Assembly: GCA_964634565.1 (NCBI GenBank)
Contig: CAZWLP010000029.1
Coordinates: 1 to 30,868, forward strand
DNA from: JAUVKT01 sp964634565
GTDB taxonomy: Bacteria > Bacteroidota > Bacteroidia > Bacteroidales > VadinHA17
Direction of reading: 5' to 3'
DNA length: 30,868 nucleotides
This document shows, piece after piece, positions 1 to 8,043 of this stretch. The position numbers were made by a program, and so were the translations under genes. The notes below the pieces were generated by a model. That model saw only the letters and a list, made by a program, of their open reading frames with translations, did no database searches and had not been told where the DNA came from. Numbering within the stretch: the stretch's first letter is position 1; every line of letters begins with the position of its first letter.

Positions 1-43
1 AATATATGTTGAGCGGCATAAAAAGCTATCATCATTTTACTTC

Positions 44-84
44 TTTCTCTAATTGATAAATACTACATTTATCAATTAGAGAAA
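44..84. repeat. perfect 18-bp inverted repeat, 5-nt loop
   Basis: The arms at 44-61 and 67-84 are exact reverse complements separated by five bases (ACTAC). Neither arm is followed by a T-run on either strand, so it is not a textbook intrinsic terminator. It could end transcription of a gene lying left of the window, be a protein-binding site, or be the remnant of a small mobile repeat. Confidence 0.85.
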
Positions 85-102
85 CAGTTATCATTATATA
101 GC

Positions 103-273
103 ATGAATCTGACCAGGCGCTTACTATACAGATTATTGAGTAAAAGCTTCTATTTCAAGACTGTATCAAGAAAGATATCCGGTTTTAAAAAGTTAATTGA
201 AAAATTCAGTCCTGCTATACAAATAGAAACAGAAAAAACTAACTTTGATTCTATAAATTACTTATTGACATAA
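103..273 (+). CDS. doubtful small ORF, 56 aa
   Basis: An uninterrupted ATG-to-TAA frame of 56 codons starts 18 bases after the inverted repeat. The predicted peptide has a basic N-terminal half (MNLTRRLLYRLLSKS...) and no recognisable domain, signal peptide or clear membrane span. There is no good ribosome binding site. A candidate promoter box for the downstream malic enzyme lies inside it. In AT-rich intergenic DNA a frame this long can occur by chance, so it may be noncoding; I do not recognise a family. Confidence 0.2.
   Translation: MNLTRRLLYRLLSKSFYFKTVSRKISGFKKLIEKFSPAIQIETEKTNFDSINYLLT
240..247 (+). promoter_or_regulatory. candidate -7 box for the malic enzyme gene
   Basis: TAACTTTG fits the Bacteroidota -7 consensus TAnnTTTG. 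It would give a leader of about 80 nt ahead of the malic enzyme start at 335. No good -33 TTTG is visible at the usual distance, so this is tentative. Confidence 0.35.
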
Positions 274-334
274 TACAGCTATTAAATTAATCAGATATTG
301 AACCCATAGTTATACAATTAAAACATATCAAATC

Positions 335-1660
335 ATGCCAAAAGTAACCAAAGAACACGCACTGAAGTATCACCAGATACACCGACCAGGTAAAATCGAG
401 GTAATACCAACAAAACCCTATTACACACAATTTGATCTAAGCCTTGCCTACACGCCAGGTGTAGCATTTCCCTGTAAGGAAATTGAGGCAAATCCTGAAG
501 ATGCAAATAAGTATACTGCAAAAGGCAACCTGGTAGGGGTTATATCGAATGGAACAGCCGTACTCGGACTGGGTGATATCGGAGCTCTGGCGGGAAAGCC
601 TGTAATGGAAGGAAAAGGATTGCTTTTTAAGGTTTTTGCCGACGTTGATGTATTTGACATTGAAGTAGAGGAAAAAGATGTCGAAAAGATGATAGAATTC
701 TGCAGGCAGATAGCGCCTACTTTCGGAGGAATAAATCTGGAAGATATTAAGGCTCCCGAATGTTTTGAAATAGAAGAAAGACTCAAAGAGATGCTCGATA
801 TACCGGTATTCCACGACGACCAGCATGGAACTGCAATAATATCCGGAGCAGGCCTCTTAAATGCACTCGAGATCAGCGGTAAAAAAATTGAAGATATTAA
901 ACTGGTTGTAAGCGGTGCTGGTGCAAGTGCAATATCATGTTCCAAACTGTATGTCGGCCTTGGTGTAAAAAGGGAAAATATTGTAATGGTCGACAGTAAG
1001 GGAGTAATAAATAAGAAACGTACAGACCTGAATAAGTATAAAAAGCTGTTTGTTACAGATCGGGATATTTCAACGCTTGAAGAGGCATGTGTCGATGCAG
1101 ATATCTTCCTGGGTCTCTCCGTAGCAGATAAGTTAAAGAAAGAGATGCTGGCTTCAATGGCGCCAAATCCTATAGTGTTTGCTATGGCAAATCCTAACCC
1201 TGAGATATCATATGAAGATGCAATGTCGACACGTGATGACCTTATCTTCGCTACCGGCCGTTCAGATTATCCAAACCAGATCAATAATGTACTGGGATTC
1301 CCATTTATTTTCAGAGGTGCCCTGGATGTTCAGGCAACAGATATTAACGAGGAAATGAAGCTGGCTGCTGCCTATGCGCTCGCAGACCTGGCTAAAGAAC
1401 CTGTTCCTTTTGACGTTGTTGGAGCATATAATGTTGATAAAATTGAGTTCGGAAGAGAATATATTATTCCAAAACCACTTGACTTAAGACTTATCTCTAA
1501 AGTTTCTGTTGCCGTTGCCAAGGCAGCTATGGAAACAGGTGTTGCCAGAAAGCCGATCACCGACTGGGCAGAATACGAAAGATCACTCGACGACAGAGTT
1601 AGAAAACATATTAAGCAGATAGGCTCCTGCGCAGTAGACCATATCTCATATGGAGAATAG
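335..1660 (+). CDS. malic enzyme, short form without phosphotransacetylase domain
   Basis: This is a malate dehydrogenase (oxaloacetate-decarboxylating), converting malate to pyruvate and CO2 with reduction of NAD(P). The 441-aa protein has the malic enzyme N-terminal domain (conserved AYTPGVA near residue 39, KGLLFK near 94-99, the acidic metal site GGINLEDI near 131-138 and HDDQHGTA near 160) followed by an NAD(P)-binding domain with the glycine-rich stretch VVSGAGASA near 191. MaeB-type enzymes, common in this phylum, are about 760 aa because a phosphate acetyltransferase-like domain follows; here the protein stops just after the catalytic part and a terminator follows at once. I see no frameshift, so the short form looks natural. 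The cofactor (NAD or NADP) cannot be told from what I can see. It is monocistronic. Confidence 0.93.
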   Translation: MPKVTKEHALKYHQIHRPGKIEVIPTKPYYTQFDLSLAYTPGVAFPCKEIEANPEDANKYTAKGNLVGVISNGTAVLGLGDIGALAGKPVMEGKGLLFKVFADVDVFDIEVEEKDVEKMIEFCRQIAPTFGGINLEDIKAPECFEIEERLKEMLDIPVFHDDQHGTAIISGAGLLNALEISGKKIEDIKLVVSGAGASAISCSKLYVGLGVKRENIVMVDSKGVINKKRTDLNKYKKLFVTDRDISTLEEACVDADIFLGLSVADKLKKEMLASMAPNPIVFAMANPNPEISYEDAMSTRDDLIFATGRSDYPNQINNVLGFPFIFRGALDVQATDINEEMKLAAAYALADLAKEPVPFDVVGAYNVDKIEFGREYIIPKPLDLRLISKVSVAVAKAAMETGVARKPITDWAEYERSLDDRVRKHIKQIGSCAVDHISYGE

Positions 1661-1683
1661 GAAGCAGGTAAGGACCTGATAAA

Positions 1684-1718
1684 AATGTCACATTTAATTA
1701 AAATGTGGCATTTTTTTT
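1684..1718 (+). terminator. intrinsic terminator of the malic enzyme gene
   Basis: A 12-bp stem (1684-1695 with 1701-1712, one G-U pair) with a 5-nt loop runs into an unbroken T-run ending at 1718. It lies 24 bases after the stop codon. A smaller hairpin (CAGGT/ACCTG, 1665-1678) precedes it. Confidence 0.88.
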
Positions 1719-1969
1719 ATCCATAAATACATTTAATATCTATAAGAGAAACCTATAAGCTCTGTATTATACTAAATTATCCGGTCAAATATAAAATATT
1801 CGCGGTAAGCGGCATTCACAGAAACTTAAAAGTCACTTACCGATCTAATGAAAGGGATTACATATTAAGCAAAAATAATGAACCCTATCTGACCAACTAT
1901 TCGTATATTGATAATGAAAACACGACTATTCAAGCTTGATTACGAGAAACAATCATAAAAATTAAAACT
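1719..1969. other. intergenic leader ahead of the nfeD-like gene
   Basis: About 250 bases without a plausible gene. The only structure noted is a 7-bp inverted repeat, CGGTAAG (1803-1809) and CTTACCG (1836-1842). I found no clean TAnnTTTG promoter box, although the promoter of the NfeD/SPFH pair must lie here or nearby. Confidence 0.4.
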
Positions 1970-2422
1970 ATGGAATCAGAACTTTTTATGCGACCCGATC
2001 TCTTCTGGTTTTTGCTTGGTCTGGCATTTTTTCTACTCGAACTTATTATACCTGGCTTTGTAATAATCTTCTTCGGATTTGGTGCATGGGTAACATCCCT
2101 GATTTGTCTATTGGCTAATCCGGGATTAGATCTGCAAATTATTATATTTTCTATCACCTCAATTCTTTCGCTTATTCTGCTCAGAAAGATGTTTACAAAG
2201 AAATTCTTCAATGAAGGGGTAAGCGCTCCTGATATCTTAGATGATGAATTTATTGGTAAAGAAGCAATAGTCATAGAGGATATTGCCAAAGGATCAAGGG
2301 GTCGCATAGAATTTAAAGGAACTCCATGGACAGCTGTCTCAGATGAAGATATCAAAGCGGGGCAGACTGTTATAATTACTGAAAAAGAGAGTATTAATTT
2401 AACCGTTAAACCAAAAATCTAA
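1970..2422 (+). CDS. NfeD-like membrane protein
   Basis: A 150-aa protein with two hydrophobic segments in the first half (about residues 12-50 and 55-72) and a soluble C-terminal half (from about residue 90) that reads like the small OB-fold domain of the NfeD family. NfeD-like proteins are typically encoded beside SPFH/band-7 proteins and are thought to act with them in membrane microdomain organisation or membrane protein quality control. The next gene, five bases downstream, is exactly such a partner. This is the short form, without the N-terminal ClpP-like protease domain of long NfeD proteins. The start at 1970 is the first ATG of the frame before the hydrophobic segment; a second ATG six codons later is possible. 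Confidence 0.85.
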   Translation: MESELFMRPDLFWFLLGLAFFLLELIIPGFVIIFFGFGAWVTSLICLLANPGLDLQIIIFSITSILSLILLRKMFTKKFFNEGVSAPDILDDEFIGKEAIVIEDIAKGSRGRIEFKGTPWTAVSDEDIKAGQTVIITEKESINLTVKPKI

Positions 2423-2427
2423 ATATT

Positions 2428-3348
2428 ATGGATACAAGTACTATATTACTTCTAGGCATTGTTCTTCTGGTATTTATTCTTATTGTTTCGTCACTTAAGG
2501 TTGTACCTCAAAGGCAGGCATATATTATTGAAAGACTGGGGAAATACAATACAACATTTACTGCCGGTTTTCATATTCTTATACCATTTGTAGATAAGAT
2601 ACGCTACAAGCATACATTAAAGGAACAGGCAATTGATGTTGCTTCCCAAACCTGTATCACAAAGGATAACATCTCTGTAGAAGTAGACGGGATACTCTAC
2701 CTGCAGGTTATGGATCCTAAAAAGGCATCCTATGGTATAGATCACTACAGGTTTGCATCTATCCAGATTGCCCAGACCACCATGAGAAGTGTTATAGGTA
2801 AAATGGAACTCGATAAAACATTTGAGGAACGCGATGTAATAAACGTTTCTATTGTCGACGCTGTTGATAAGGCCAGCGATCCCTGGGGAGTGAAAGTTTC
2901 CCGCTACGAAGTAAAAAACATTGTTCCTCCACAGAGTATTAAAGATGCAATGGAAAAACAAATGCGTGCAGAGAGAGAAAAAAGGGCAACTATTGCAGAA
3001 TCAGAAGGCGAAAAACAGGCAAAAATCAATGTTGCCCAGGGTGAGAAACAATCTGATATAGAAAGATCTGAAGGTGAAATGCAGAAAAGGATCAACGAAG
3101 CCAGGGGACGGGCATCAGAGATTGAACAGGTTGCAAATGCAACGGCCAAAGGGCTGTCGGCCATTGCAAAATCCATTGGCGATAAAAATGGCATGGATGC
3201 TGTAAACCTCAGAATAGCAGAGCAGTACCTGACCGAGTTTGGAAAACTGGCAAAAGAGAATAATACAATGATTCTCCCAAGCAACCTGAGTGATGTAGCA
3301 GGAATAGTCGCTACCGCAACCAAGGTGTTTAATGAGACGAAGGACTAA
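2428..3348 (+). CDS. SPFH/band-7 (stomatin/QmcA-like) membrane protein
   Basis: The 306-aa protein begins with one N-terminal membrane segment (about residues 5-22), followed by a band-7/SPFH domain (about 25-185, with the typical VVPQRQAYIIERLGKY opening) and a long charged Ala/Glu/Lys-rich coiled-coil region (about 185-245). This matches the stomatin/slipin and QmcA group: membrane-anchored oligomers that build scaffolded lipid domains and often associate with membrane proteases. It forms an operon with the NfeD-like gene (5-nt gap). The last codons and the stop are part of a 14-bp tandem repeat that continues into the 3' UTR. The exact cellular role here is not visible. Confidence 0.92.
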   Translation: MDTSTILLLGIVLLVFILIVSSLKVVPQRQAYIIERLGKYNTTFTAGFHILIPFVDKIRYKHTLKEQAIDVASQTCITKDNISVEVDGILYLQVMDPKKASYGIDHYRFASIQIAQTTMRSVIGKMELDKTFEERDVINVSIVDAVDKASDPWGVKVSRYEVKNIVPPQSIKDAMEKQMRAEREKRATIAESEGEKQAKINVAQGEKQSDIERSEGEMQKRINEARGRASEIEQVANATAKGLSAIAKSIGDKNGMDAVNLRIAEQYLTEFGKLAKENNTMILPSNLSDVAGIVATATKVFNETKD

Positions 3349-3377
3349 GGAAGAAGGACTAAGGACGAAGGGCTAAG
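3336..3377 (+). repeat. three 14-bp tandem repeats across the SPFH stop codon
   Basis: Units at 3336-3349, 3350-3363 and 3364-3377 follow the pattern GAMGAAGGRCTAAG. The first unit contains the last codons (ETKD) and the TAA stop of the SPFH gene; each later copy repeats this end in the untranslated region, just ahead of the terminator. Confidence 0.85.
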
Positions 3378-3380
3378 AGG

Positions 3381-3417
3381 AAAGGGTACCTATTTTATTT
3401 ACAGGTACCCTTTTTTT
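3381..3417 (+). terminator. terminator of the nfeD-SPFH operon
   Basis: GGGTACCT (3384-3391) pairs with AGGTACCC (3403-3410), extended by AAA/TTT to 11 bp, and is followed by seven T. On the minus strand the stem is followed only by TTTCCTCTT, so it would be weak for the converging aminopeptidase transcript, for which no other terminator is seen. Confidence 0.9.
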
Positions 3418-3458
3418 ATTTTTTATTTTTCGTTTTTCAACCTTGAGTCTTGCGCCTC

Positions 3459-4850
3459 CTACAATCCCTTATTCGTCTCAGCCTCTACATCCTCAATGCT
3501 CTTGGGCTTTGCTTTGCCCAGCAGCTCATATCCGCTTTCTGTAATAAGGAAATCTTCCTCATTTCTGATACCTCCGAAATTTCTGAATTTATTTACCTTA
3601 TCATAATTAATATATTCTTTATTATTACCATCTTTTATCCAGCTGTCTATCAGCTCCGGAATAAAGTATATTCCAGGTTCTATAGTCAGAACAAAACCAG
3701 GTTCCAGCTTCCGCCCCAGTCTGAGTGATTTAATACCAAACTGTGTTGGCTTGGGTTCTCCATCCCATCCAACATAAACTTCACCAAGATCCTCCATATC
3801 ATGCACATCCATACCCATCATATGACCCAGTCCGCATGGAAAAAACAGTGCATGAGCCCCGCTGGCTACAGCATCATCAGTATTACCTTTCATTAGGCCC
3901 ATATCCTTCATTCCCCTTACAATTATCCTGGCAGACTCAAGGTATACCTCCCTGAAAGGAATACCTGGTTTTAACATCGATATTGAAGTATTATGACTAT
4001 CGAGGGTGATATTATAGATATCTCTCTGCAAAGATGTAAACTTACTATCAACCGGCACAGTACTTGAAAGATCAGCGCAATAGCCAGATGCTACTTCAGC
4101 ACCACAGTCAAGTAAAAACAGATCCCCTTTCTTTAACACATTACCATGGTAATGGTTATGCAGTGTTTGTCCGTTAATAGTAGCTATAATCGGGAATGAT
4201 ATCCTGGCGCCGGCAGCTTCAGCAATCCTGTTTACTTCTGCAGCAATCTCAGCCTCGCTAACTCCAGGCTGAGCCATTCTCATAGCTGCGGTATGCATAT
4301 CAACAGATATATCAGCCGCCTTTCTGATCTCCTCTATTTCACAGGTCGATTTATAGTTTCGCTGGTTAATTACAGCCAAAACAAGTTCGAGTGAAAATTC
4401 CAGGCCTGCCTCGGCAGGAAGAACTCCAAGCCACTCAAATAATTTAATCTTATTCTCGGCACGGTATGGTGGAAGAAAATGAATCTTTCTTCCCCGGTTC
4501 TGATTATTTGATAATAATTCAACAAGTGCTCTGATCGAAGCAGCTTTTTCTACTCCAAATTGCGAGACTCTTTCTGCAAGAGTTGGCTGAGGCCCCATCC
4601 ATACAAAATCCTCAACGCTTAAATCATCTCCGAATAATATATCTTCTCCTGTTTCACAATCTAAAACACCGGCAAGGAAAGGAAAATCAAGGCCGAAAAA
4701 ATACCTGAAAGTGCTATCCTGGTGAAAATGAAACGGATTATCGGCATAATTCATCGGACTCTCATCATTACCCAGTAATAATATTAAACCAGATCCTAAA
4801 CTCTTTCTTAGCCTCTTACGCCTGGCAACAAATATCTCTTTTGATAACAT
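3459..4850 (-). CDS. pepP: Xaa-Pro aminopeptidase (aminopeptidase P, M24B)
   Basis: A 463-aa cytosolic dinuclear-metal peptidase that removes the N-terminal residue from peptides with proline in second position. It has an N-terminal AMP_N-type domain (about 1-140) and a pita-bread catalytic domain (about 175-440). All five metal ligands of the family can be placed: Asp248 (LLDCGAE), Asp260 (CADLSST), His343 (GLGHMMG), Glu391 (TIEPGIY) and Glu431 (IRNEEDF). No signal peptide is present. It starts 21 bases after the hydroxyproline dehydratase gene on the same strand, so it is probably the third gene of that operon and would feed it by trimming proline- and hydroxyproline-rich peptides. That link is inference from position; the enzymatic assignment itself is strong. 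Confidence 0.93.
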   Translation of the reverse strand: MLSKEIFVARRKRLRKSLGSGLILLLGNDESPMNYADNPFHFHQDSTFRYFFGLDFPFLAGVLDCETGEDILFGDDLSVEDFVWMGPQPTLAERVSQFGVEKAASIRALVELLSNNQNRGRKIHFLPPYRAENKIKLFEWLGVLPAEAGLEFSLELVLAVINQRNYKSTCEIEEIRKAADISVDMHTAAMRMAQPGVSEAEIAAEVNRIAEAAGARISFPIIATINGQTLHNHYHGNVLKKGDLFLLDCGAEVASGYCADLSSTVPVDSKFTSLQRDIYNITLDSHNTSISMLKPGIPFREVYLESARIIVRGMKDMGLMKGNTDDAVASGAHALFFPCGLGHMMGMDVHDMEDLGEVYVGWDGEPKPTQFGIKSLRLGRKLEPGFVLTIEPGIYFIPELIDSWIKDGNNKEYINYDKVNKFRNFGGIRNEEDFLITESGYELLGKAKPKSIEDVEAETNKGL

Positions 4851-4871
4851 ATCTCTATTTTTGCTTAATTA

Positions 4872-7241
4872 TTATATTGATTCATGCTCTGTTCGTCTTA
4901 TTACCTCATTCTGCAGATCTTCGCCAAGGTCATTAAAATAATCACTATAGCCTGCTACCCGTACTATAAGATCACGATGCAACTCAGGGTTCTTTTGAGC
5001 ATCCTTCAAAGTCTCAGCGCTGACAACGTTAAACTGGACATGGTGACCATTAAGTCTGAAATACGACCTAATAAGGGCAATTAGATTATCGTATGATTCT
5101 TCATCGTTAAAAAACTGGGGACTAAATTTCTGATTGAGTAAGGTTCCACCTGTTTTCAGATGATCAATCTTTGAAGCTGATTTAATTACAGCGGTCGGAC
5201 CAAGCCTGTCTGCACCCTGGAATGGTGAGATGCCTTCTGATAGAGGAACAAAGGCTGTTCGCCCATCAGGTGTTGCTCCAATTACGCTGCCAAAATATAC
5301 ATGTGAGGTAGTAGGCAGCATATTTATCCTATGGATACCACCCCTGGGAGTAGGACGACCATTAACCGCATCGTAAAAGATCTCAAAGACCCGAAGCGCT
5401 TGTCTGTCAACATAATTATCATCATTACCGTACTTGGGTGTATTATATATTAAATCGTATCGCAGCTTATCATGACCTATAAAATTATCACTAATAGCTT
5501 TTAGTATTTCGGCCCATGTATAATTTTTATTATCGTACACATTATACCTGATAGAACTGAGCATATCTGTAATACTTCCCAGTCCGACACCCTGGATATA
5601 TGAAGTATTATATCTTGCGCCCCCATCATTATAATCCCTTCCATTCAAAATGCAATCTTCAATCAGCAATGACAGGAATGGTACAGGAAGATTGCTTGAA
5701 AATATTTCTTCAATAACATTATTTCCCCCGATTTTAATATCGGCAAAGAACTTTAGTTGCTGACTGAAAGCATTTATCAGATCATCAAAAGACTCAAATA
5801 GAACAACTTCACCAGTTTCAGGTCCGATTCTATCTCCTGTAAGGGGATCAATTCCATTATTAAGAGTAAGTTCAAGCACCTTGGGAAGGTTAAAATAACC
5901 TGTTAGCCAATAACTTTCTGTTCCAAATGCACCCGTCTCAACGCAACCTGAAGCACCTCCATTTCTGGCATCCTCCATAGATTTTCCCTGGTTTAGCAAT
6001 TCCTGTATAATTGCATCGGTATTAAAACAGGAGGGCTGACCAAAACCCGTCTTTATGATATCGAGCGCTCCACGAATAAATTTATCAGGACTTTTTTTGC
6101 TGATTTGAATCATTGAGCTGGGCTGAAGTATTCTCATCTCCCTTATAACATCCAGCAATATATATGACATTGGGTTTACAGCGTCGTTTCCCTCAGCTGT
6201 CAATCCACCAAGATTAATAAGGCAGAAGTCTGTATAGGTATTACTTTCCTGGGCAGTAACACCCATCTTGGGAGGTGAAGGATGGTTATTAAATTTAACC
6301 CAGAAACTACAGAGCAGTTCAAAAGCATAATCCCTGCTTATCCTGTCTTCTGCAATATCTTTTTGATAAACAGGGTTCAGATGCTGATCCAGTCGGCCGG
6401 GATTAAAAGAATCCCATGGATTTAATTCTGTTACAACTCCAAGGTGTATAAACCAGTAATGCTGCAACATCTCGTGAAAAGTGTCGGGTGAATGGGCGGG
6501 CACCTTTCTGCATATCCTTGCCATTTCAATTAATTCGTTCTTTCTCTCCTTATCGCTGCAACTCTCTGCCAGCCTATCAAGCTCAACAGCATGCCTTTCA
6601 GCATAAGATATTATAGCATCGCAGGCTATATCCATTGCCTCCAGTTCAATCTCCCTGCTATATGCCTTACTGTCGTTTAAAAAATCAAGTTTCTCCTTGC
6701 TCTCTGCTATTTCTCTTTTAAGATCCAGAAAACCTGTTTTGAACATTTTATTTCCCAATACTGTATGACCCGGAGCTCTCTGTTCCTGGAATTCAGTAAA
6801 TATACCCGCCTTATATGCCTTTAGCCAATCGGGTGTCATAGAGGCCATTATCTTATCCCTGTTGCTTTTGCCTTTCCAGAATGGGATTATCTCATCTTTG
6901 TATATCTGTTTAACTTCTTCACTTACCCTGAAAAACACCTTCTCCCTGGTATCTAAAATATCCAGGTCCTGCAAGGTATGAAGACTAATCTCCGGGTAGG
7001 TGGGAGTAGCCTTTGGAGATGGCCCCCTTTCTCCTACTATCAGCTCGCCCTCATTTATGCAAATACTTTTATTAGAGAGAATATATTCAAAAGCCTTTGC
7101 CCTTTTAAGCGGTGCAGCCAGCTCTTTTGATTTATCCCCTGCATAAAATCGTGTTACCAACCGGGCACGCTCGGCCGAAAGAGTCTCTACCGTTCTTAAG
7201 CTCTGCTCTCTGAGATCTTTTATTCTTTTGGTAAGTTTCAT
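4872..7241 (-). CDS. hypD: glycyl radical enzyme, trans-4-hydroxy-L-proline dehydratase
   Basis: A 789-aa glycyl radical enzyme. HypD dehydrates trans-4-hydroxy-L-proline to 1-pyrroline-5-carboxylate, which P5C reductase turns into proline. The radical Cys433 sits in GGASGCVETGAFG, with Glu435 as base, and the glycyl radical Gly764 in VRVAGYS near the C-terminus. From memory of the Clostridioides difficile HypD structure (Cys434, Glu436, Gly765, Phe152, His160, Asp278, Asp339, Phe340, Tyr450), the matching residues here are all present shifted by exactly one: Phe151, His159, Asp277, Asp338, Phe339, Tyr449. This argues against pyruvate formate-lyase, choline lyase (CutC) or glycerol dehydratase. 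Its activase ends one base upstream. No proC lies in the window. The enzyme needs anaerobic conditions. Confidence 0.92.
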   Translation of the reverse strand: MKLTKRIKDLREQSLRTVETLSAERARLVTRFYAGDKSKELAAPLKRAKAFEYILSNKSICINEGELIVGERGPSPKATPTYPEISLHTLQDLDILDTREKVFFRVSEEVKQIYKDEIIPFWKGKSNRDKIMASMTPDWLKAYKAGIFTEFQEQRAPGHTVLGNKMFKTGFLDLKREIAESKEKLDFLNDSKAYSREIELEAMDIACDAIISYAERHAVELDRLAESCSDKERKNELIEMARICRKVPAHSPDTFHEMLQHYWFIHLGVVTELNPWDSFNPGRLDQHLNPVYQKDIAEDRISRDYAFELLCSFWVKFNNHPSPPKMGVTAQESNTYTDFCLINLGGLTAEGNDAVNPMSYILLDVIREMRILQPSSMIQISKKSPDKFIRGALDIIKTGFGQPSCFNTDAIIQELLNQGKSMEDARNGGASGCVETGAFGTESYWLTGYFNLPKVLELTLNNGIDPLTGDRIGPETGEVVLFESFDDLINAFSQQLKFFADIKIGGNNVIEEIFSSNLPVPFLSLLIEDCILNGRDYNDGGARYNTSYIQGVGLGSITDMLSSIRYNVYDNKNYTWAEILKAISDNFIGHDKLRYDLIYNTPKYGNDDNYVDRQALRVFEIFYDAVNGRPTPRGGIHRINMLPTTSHVYFGSVIGATPDGRTAFVPLSEGISPFQGADRLGPTAVIKSASKIDHLKTGGTLLNQKFSPQFFNDEESYDNLIALIRSYFRLNGHHVQFNVVSAETLKDAQKNPELHRDLIVRVAGYSDYFNDLGEDLQNEVIRRTEHESI

Positions 7242-7242
7242 A

Positions 7243-8043
7243 TTATCCGCCTATTTTAACCTTAAATCCGGGTTCTTCAAAAAACACTTTTAATTCATTC
7301 ATTCTTTCTTCAGATGGCTGTTCGACACCATCCATTTTGTAATCAAGTCCAAACCTTCTGTATTTGGAATAAGCTATCTTGTGATACGGAAGCAAATCGA
7401 CTCGCTTAATACTCCCTGTGTCTGAAGACAAGAGATAGTCTCTCAATATTTTAAGATAACTATTATCATCATTGATACCCGGGATAAGAGGAATTCTGAT
7501 AATTACCTCTGTTCCACTTTGCATGATTCTGGTATAGTTTGATAGAATCAAAGAGTTTGACACCCCGGTATATTTTCTGTGAATCTTATCATCAAGATGC
7601 TTAATATCAAATAAAAATAAATCTGTAAAAGGAAGTACAGAATCTATTATTATGCTCTTGGCTTGCCCTGAAGTATCGATGCAGGTATGTATGTCCATAT
7701 CCTTAAACATTTTTAAAGCCTCTAGAACAAAATTGTTTTGCATAAGAGGTTCTCCACCAGAAAATGTTATTCCACCTCCTGATTCTTCAATAAACACAAT
7801 CTCCTTCTCAACAAGCTTCCTAAGATCATCGAGACTGTAGCGTATACCAACCTGTTCGGCTATCCTGAACTCCTTTTCTCCTATCCTGTCTACCCGATCA
7901 ATATTTTCAATATCCGGCGATATGCCTTCAGGATTATGACACCACCAGCATCCAAGGGGACAACCCTTCATAAAGAAAGTAAGCCTGATTCCCGGTCCGT
8001 CATGTATTGCAAACCTTTTAATATTGAAAATTAATCCATTCAT
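7243..8043 (-). CDS. hypE: glycyl radical enzyme activating enzyme (radical SAM), short form
   Basis: A 266-aa radical SAM enzyme that would install the glycyl radical on the adjacent HypD. The cluster motif CxxxCxxC is Cys28, Cys32, Cys35 (KGCPLGCWWCHNPEG) and the SAM-contacting GGE is at residues 96-98. The C-terminal LPYHKIAYSKYRRFGLDY stretch is typical of activases. Most activases of non-PFL glycyl radical enzymes carry an extra ferredoxin-like insert with two [4Fe-4S] sites between these motifs; here the roughly 55-residue linker contains no cysteine, so only the SAM cluster is expected, as in pyruvate formate-lyase activase. The stop codon is one base from the hypD start, and the start codon overlaps a small upstream ORF by ATGA. 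Confidence 0.9.
   Translation of the reverse strand: MNGLIFNIKRFAIHDGPGIRLTFFMKGCPLGCWWCHNPEGISPDIENIDRVDRIGEKEFRIAEQVGIRYSLDDLRKLVEKEIVFIEESGGGITFSGGEPLMQNNFVLEALKMFKDMDIHTCIDTSGQAKSIIIDSVLPFTDLFLFDIKHLDDKIHRKYTGVSNSLILSNYTRIMQSGTEVIIRIPLIPGINDDNSYLKILRDYLLSSDTGSIKRVDLLPYHKIAYSKYRRFGLDYKMDGVEQPSEERMNELKVFFEEPGFKVKIGG

Noticed and set aside
4872..7241. Glycyl radical enzyme as pyruvate formate-lyase, CutC or glycerol dehydratase
   Set aside because: The GGASGCVETGAFG motif and the one-residue-shifted set Phe151, His159, Asp277, Asp338, Tyr449 fit HypD; PFL has a double cysteine and CutC/glycerol dehydratase have GCVEP.
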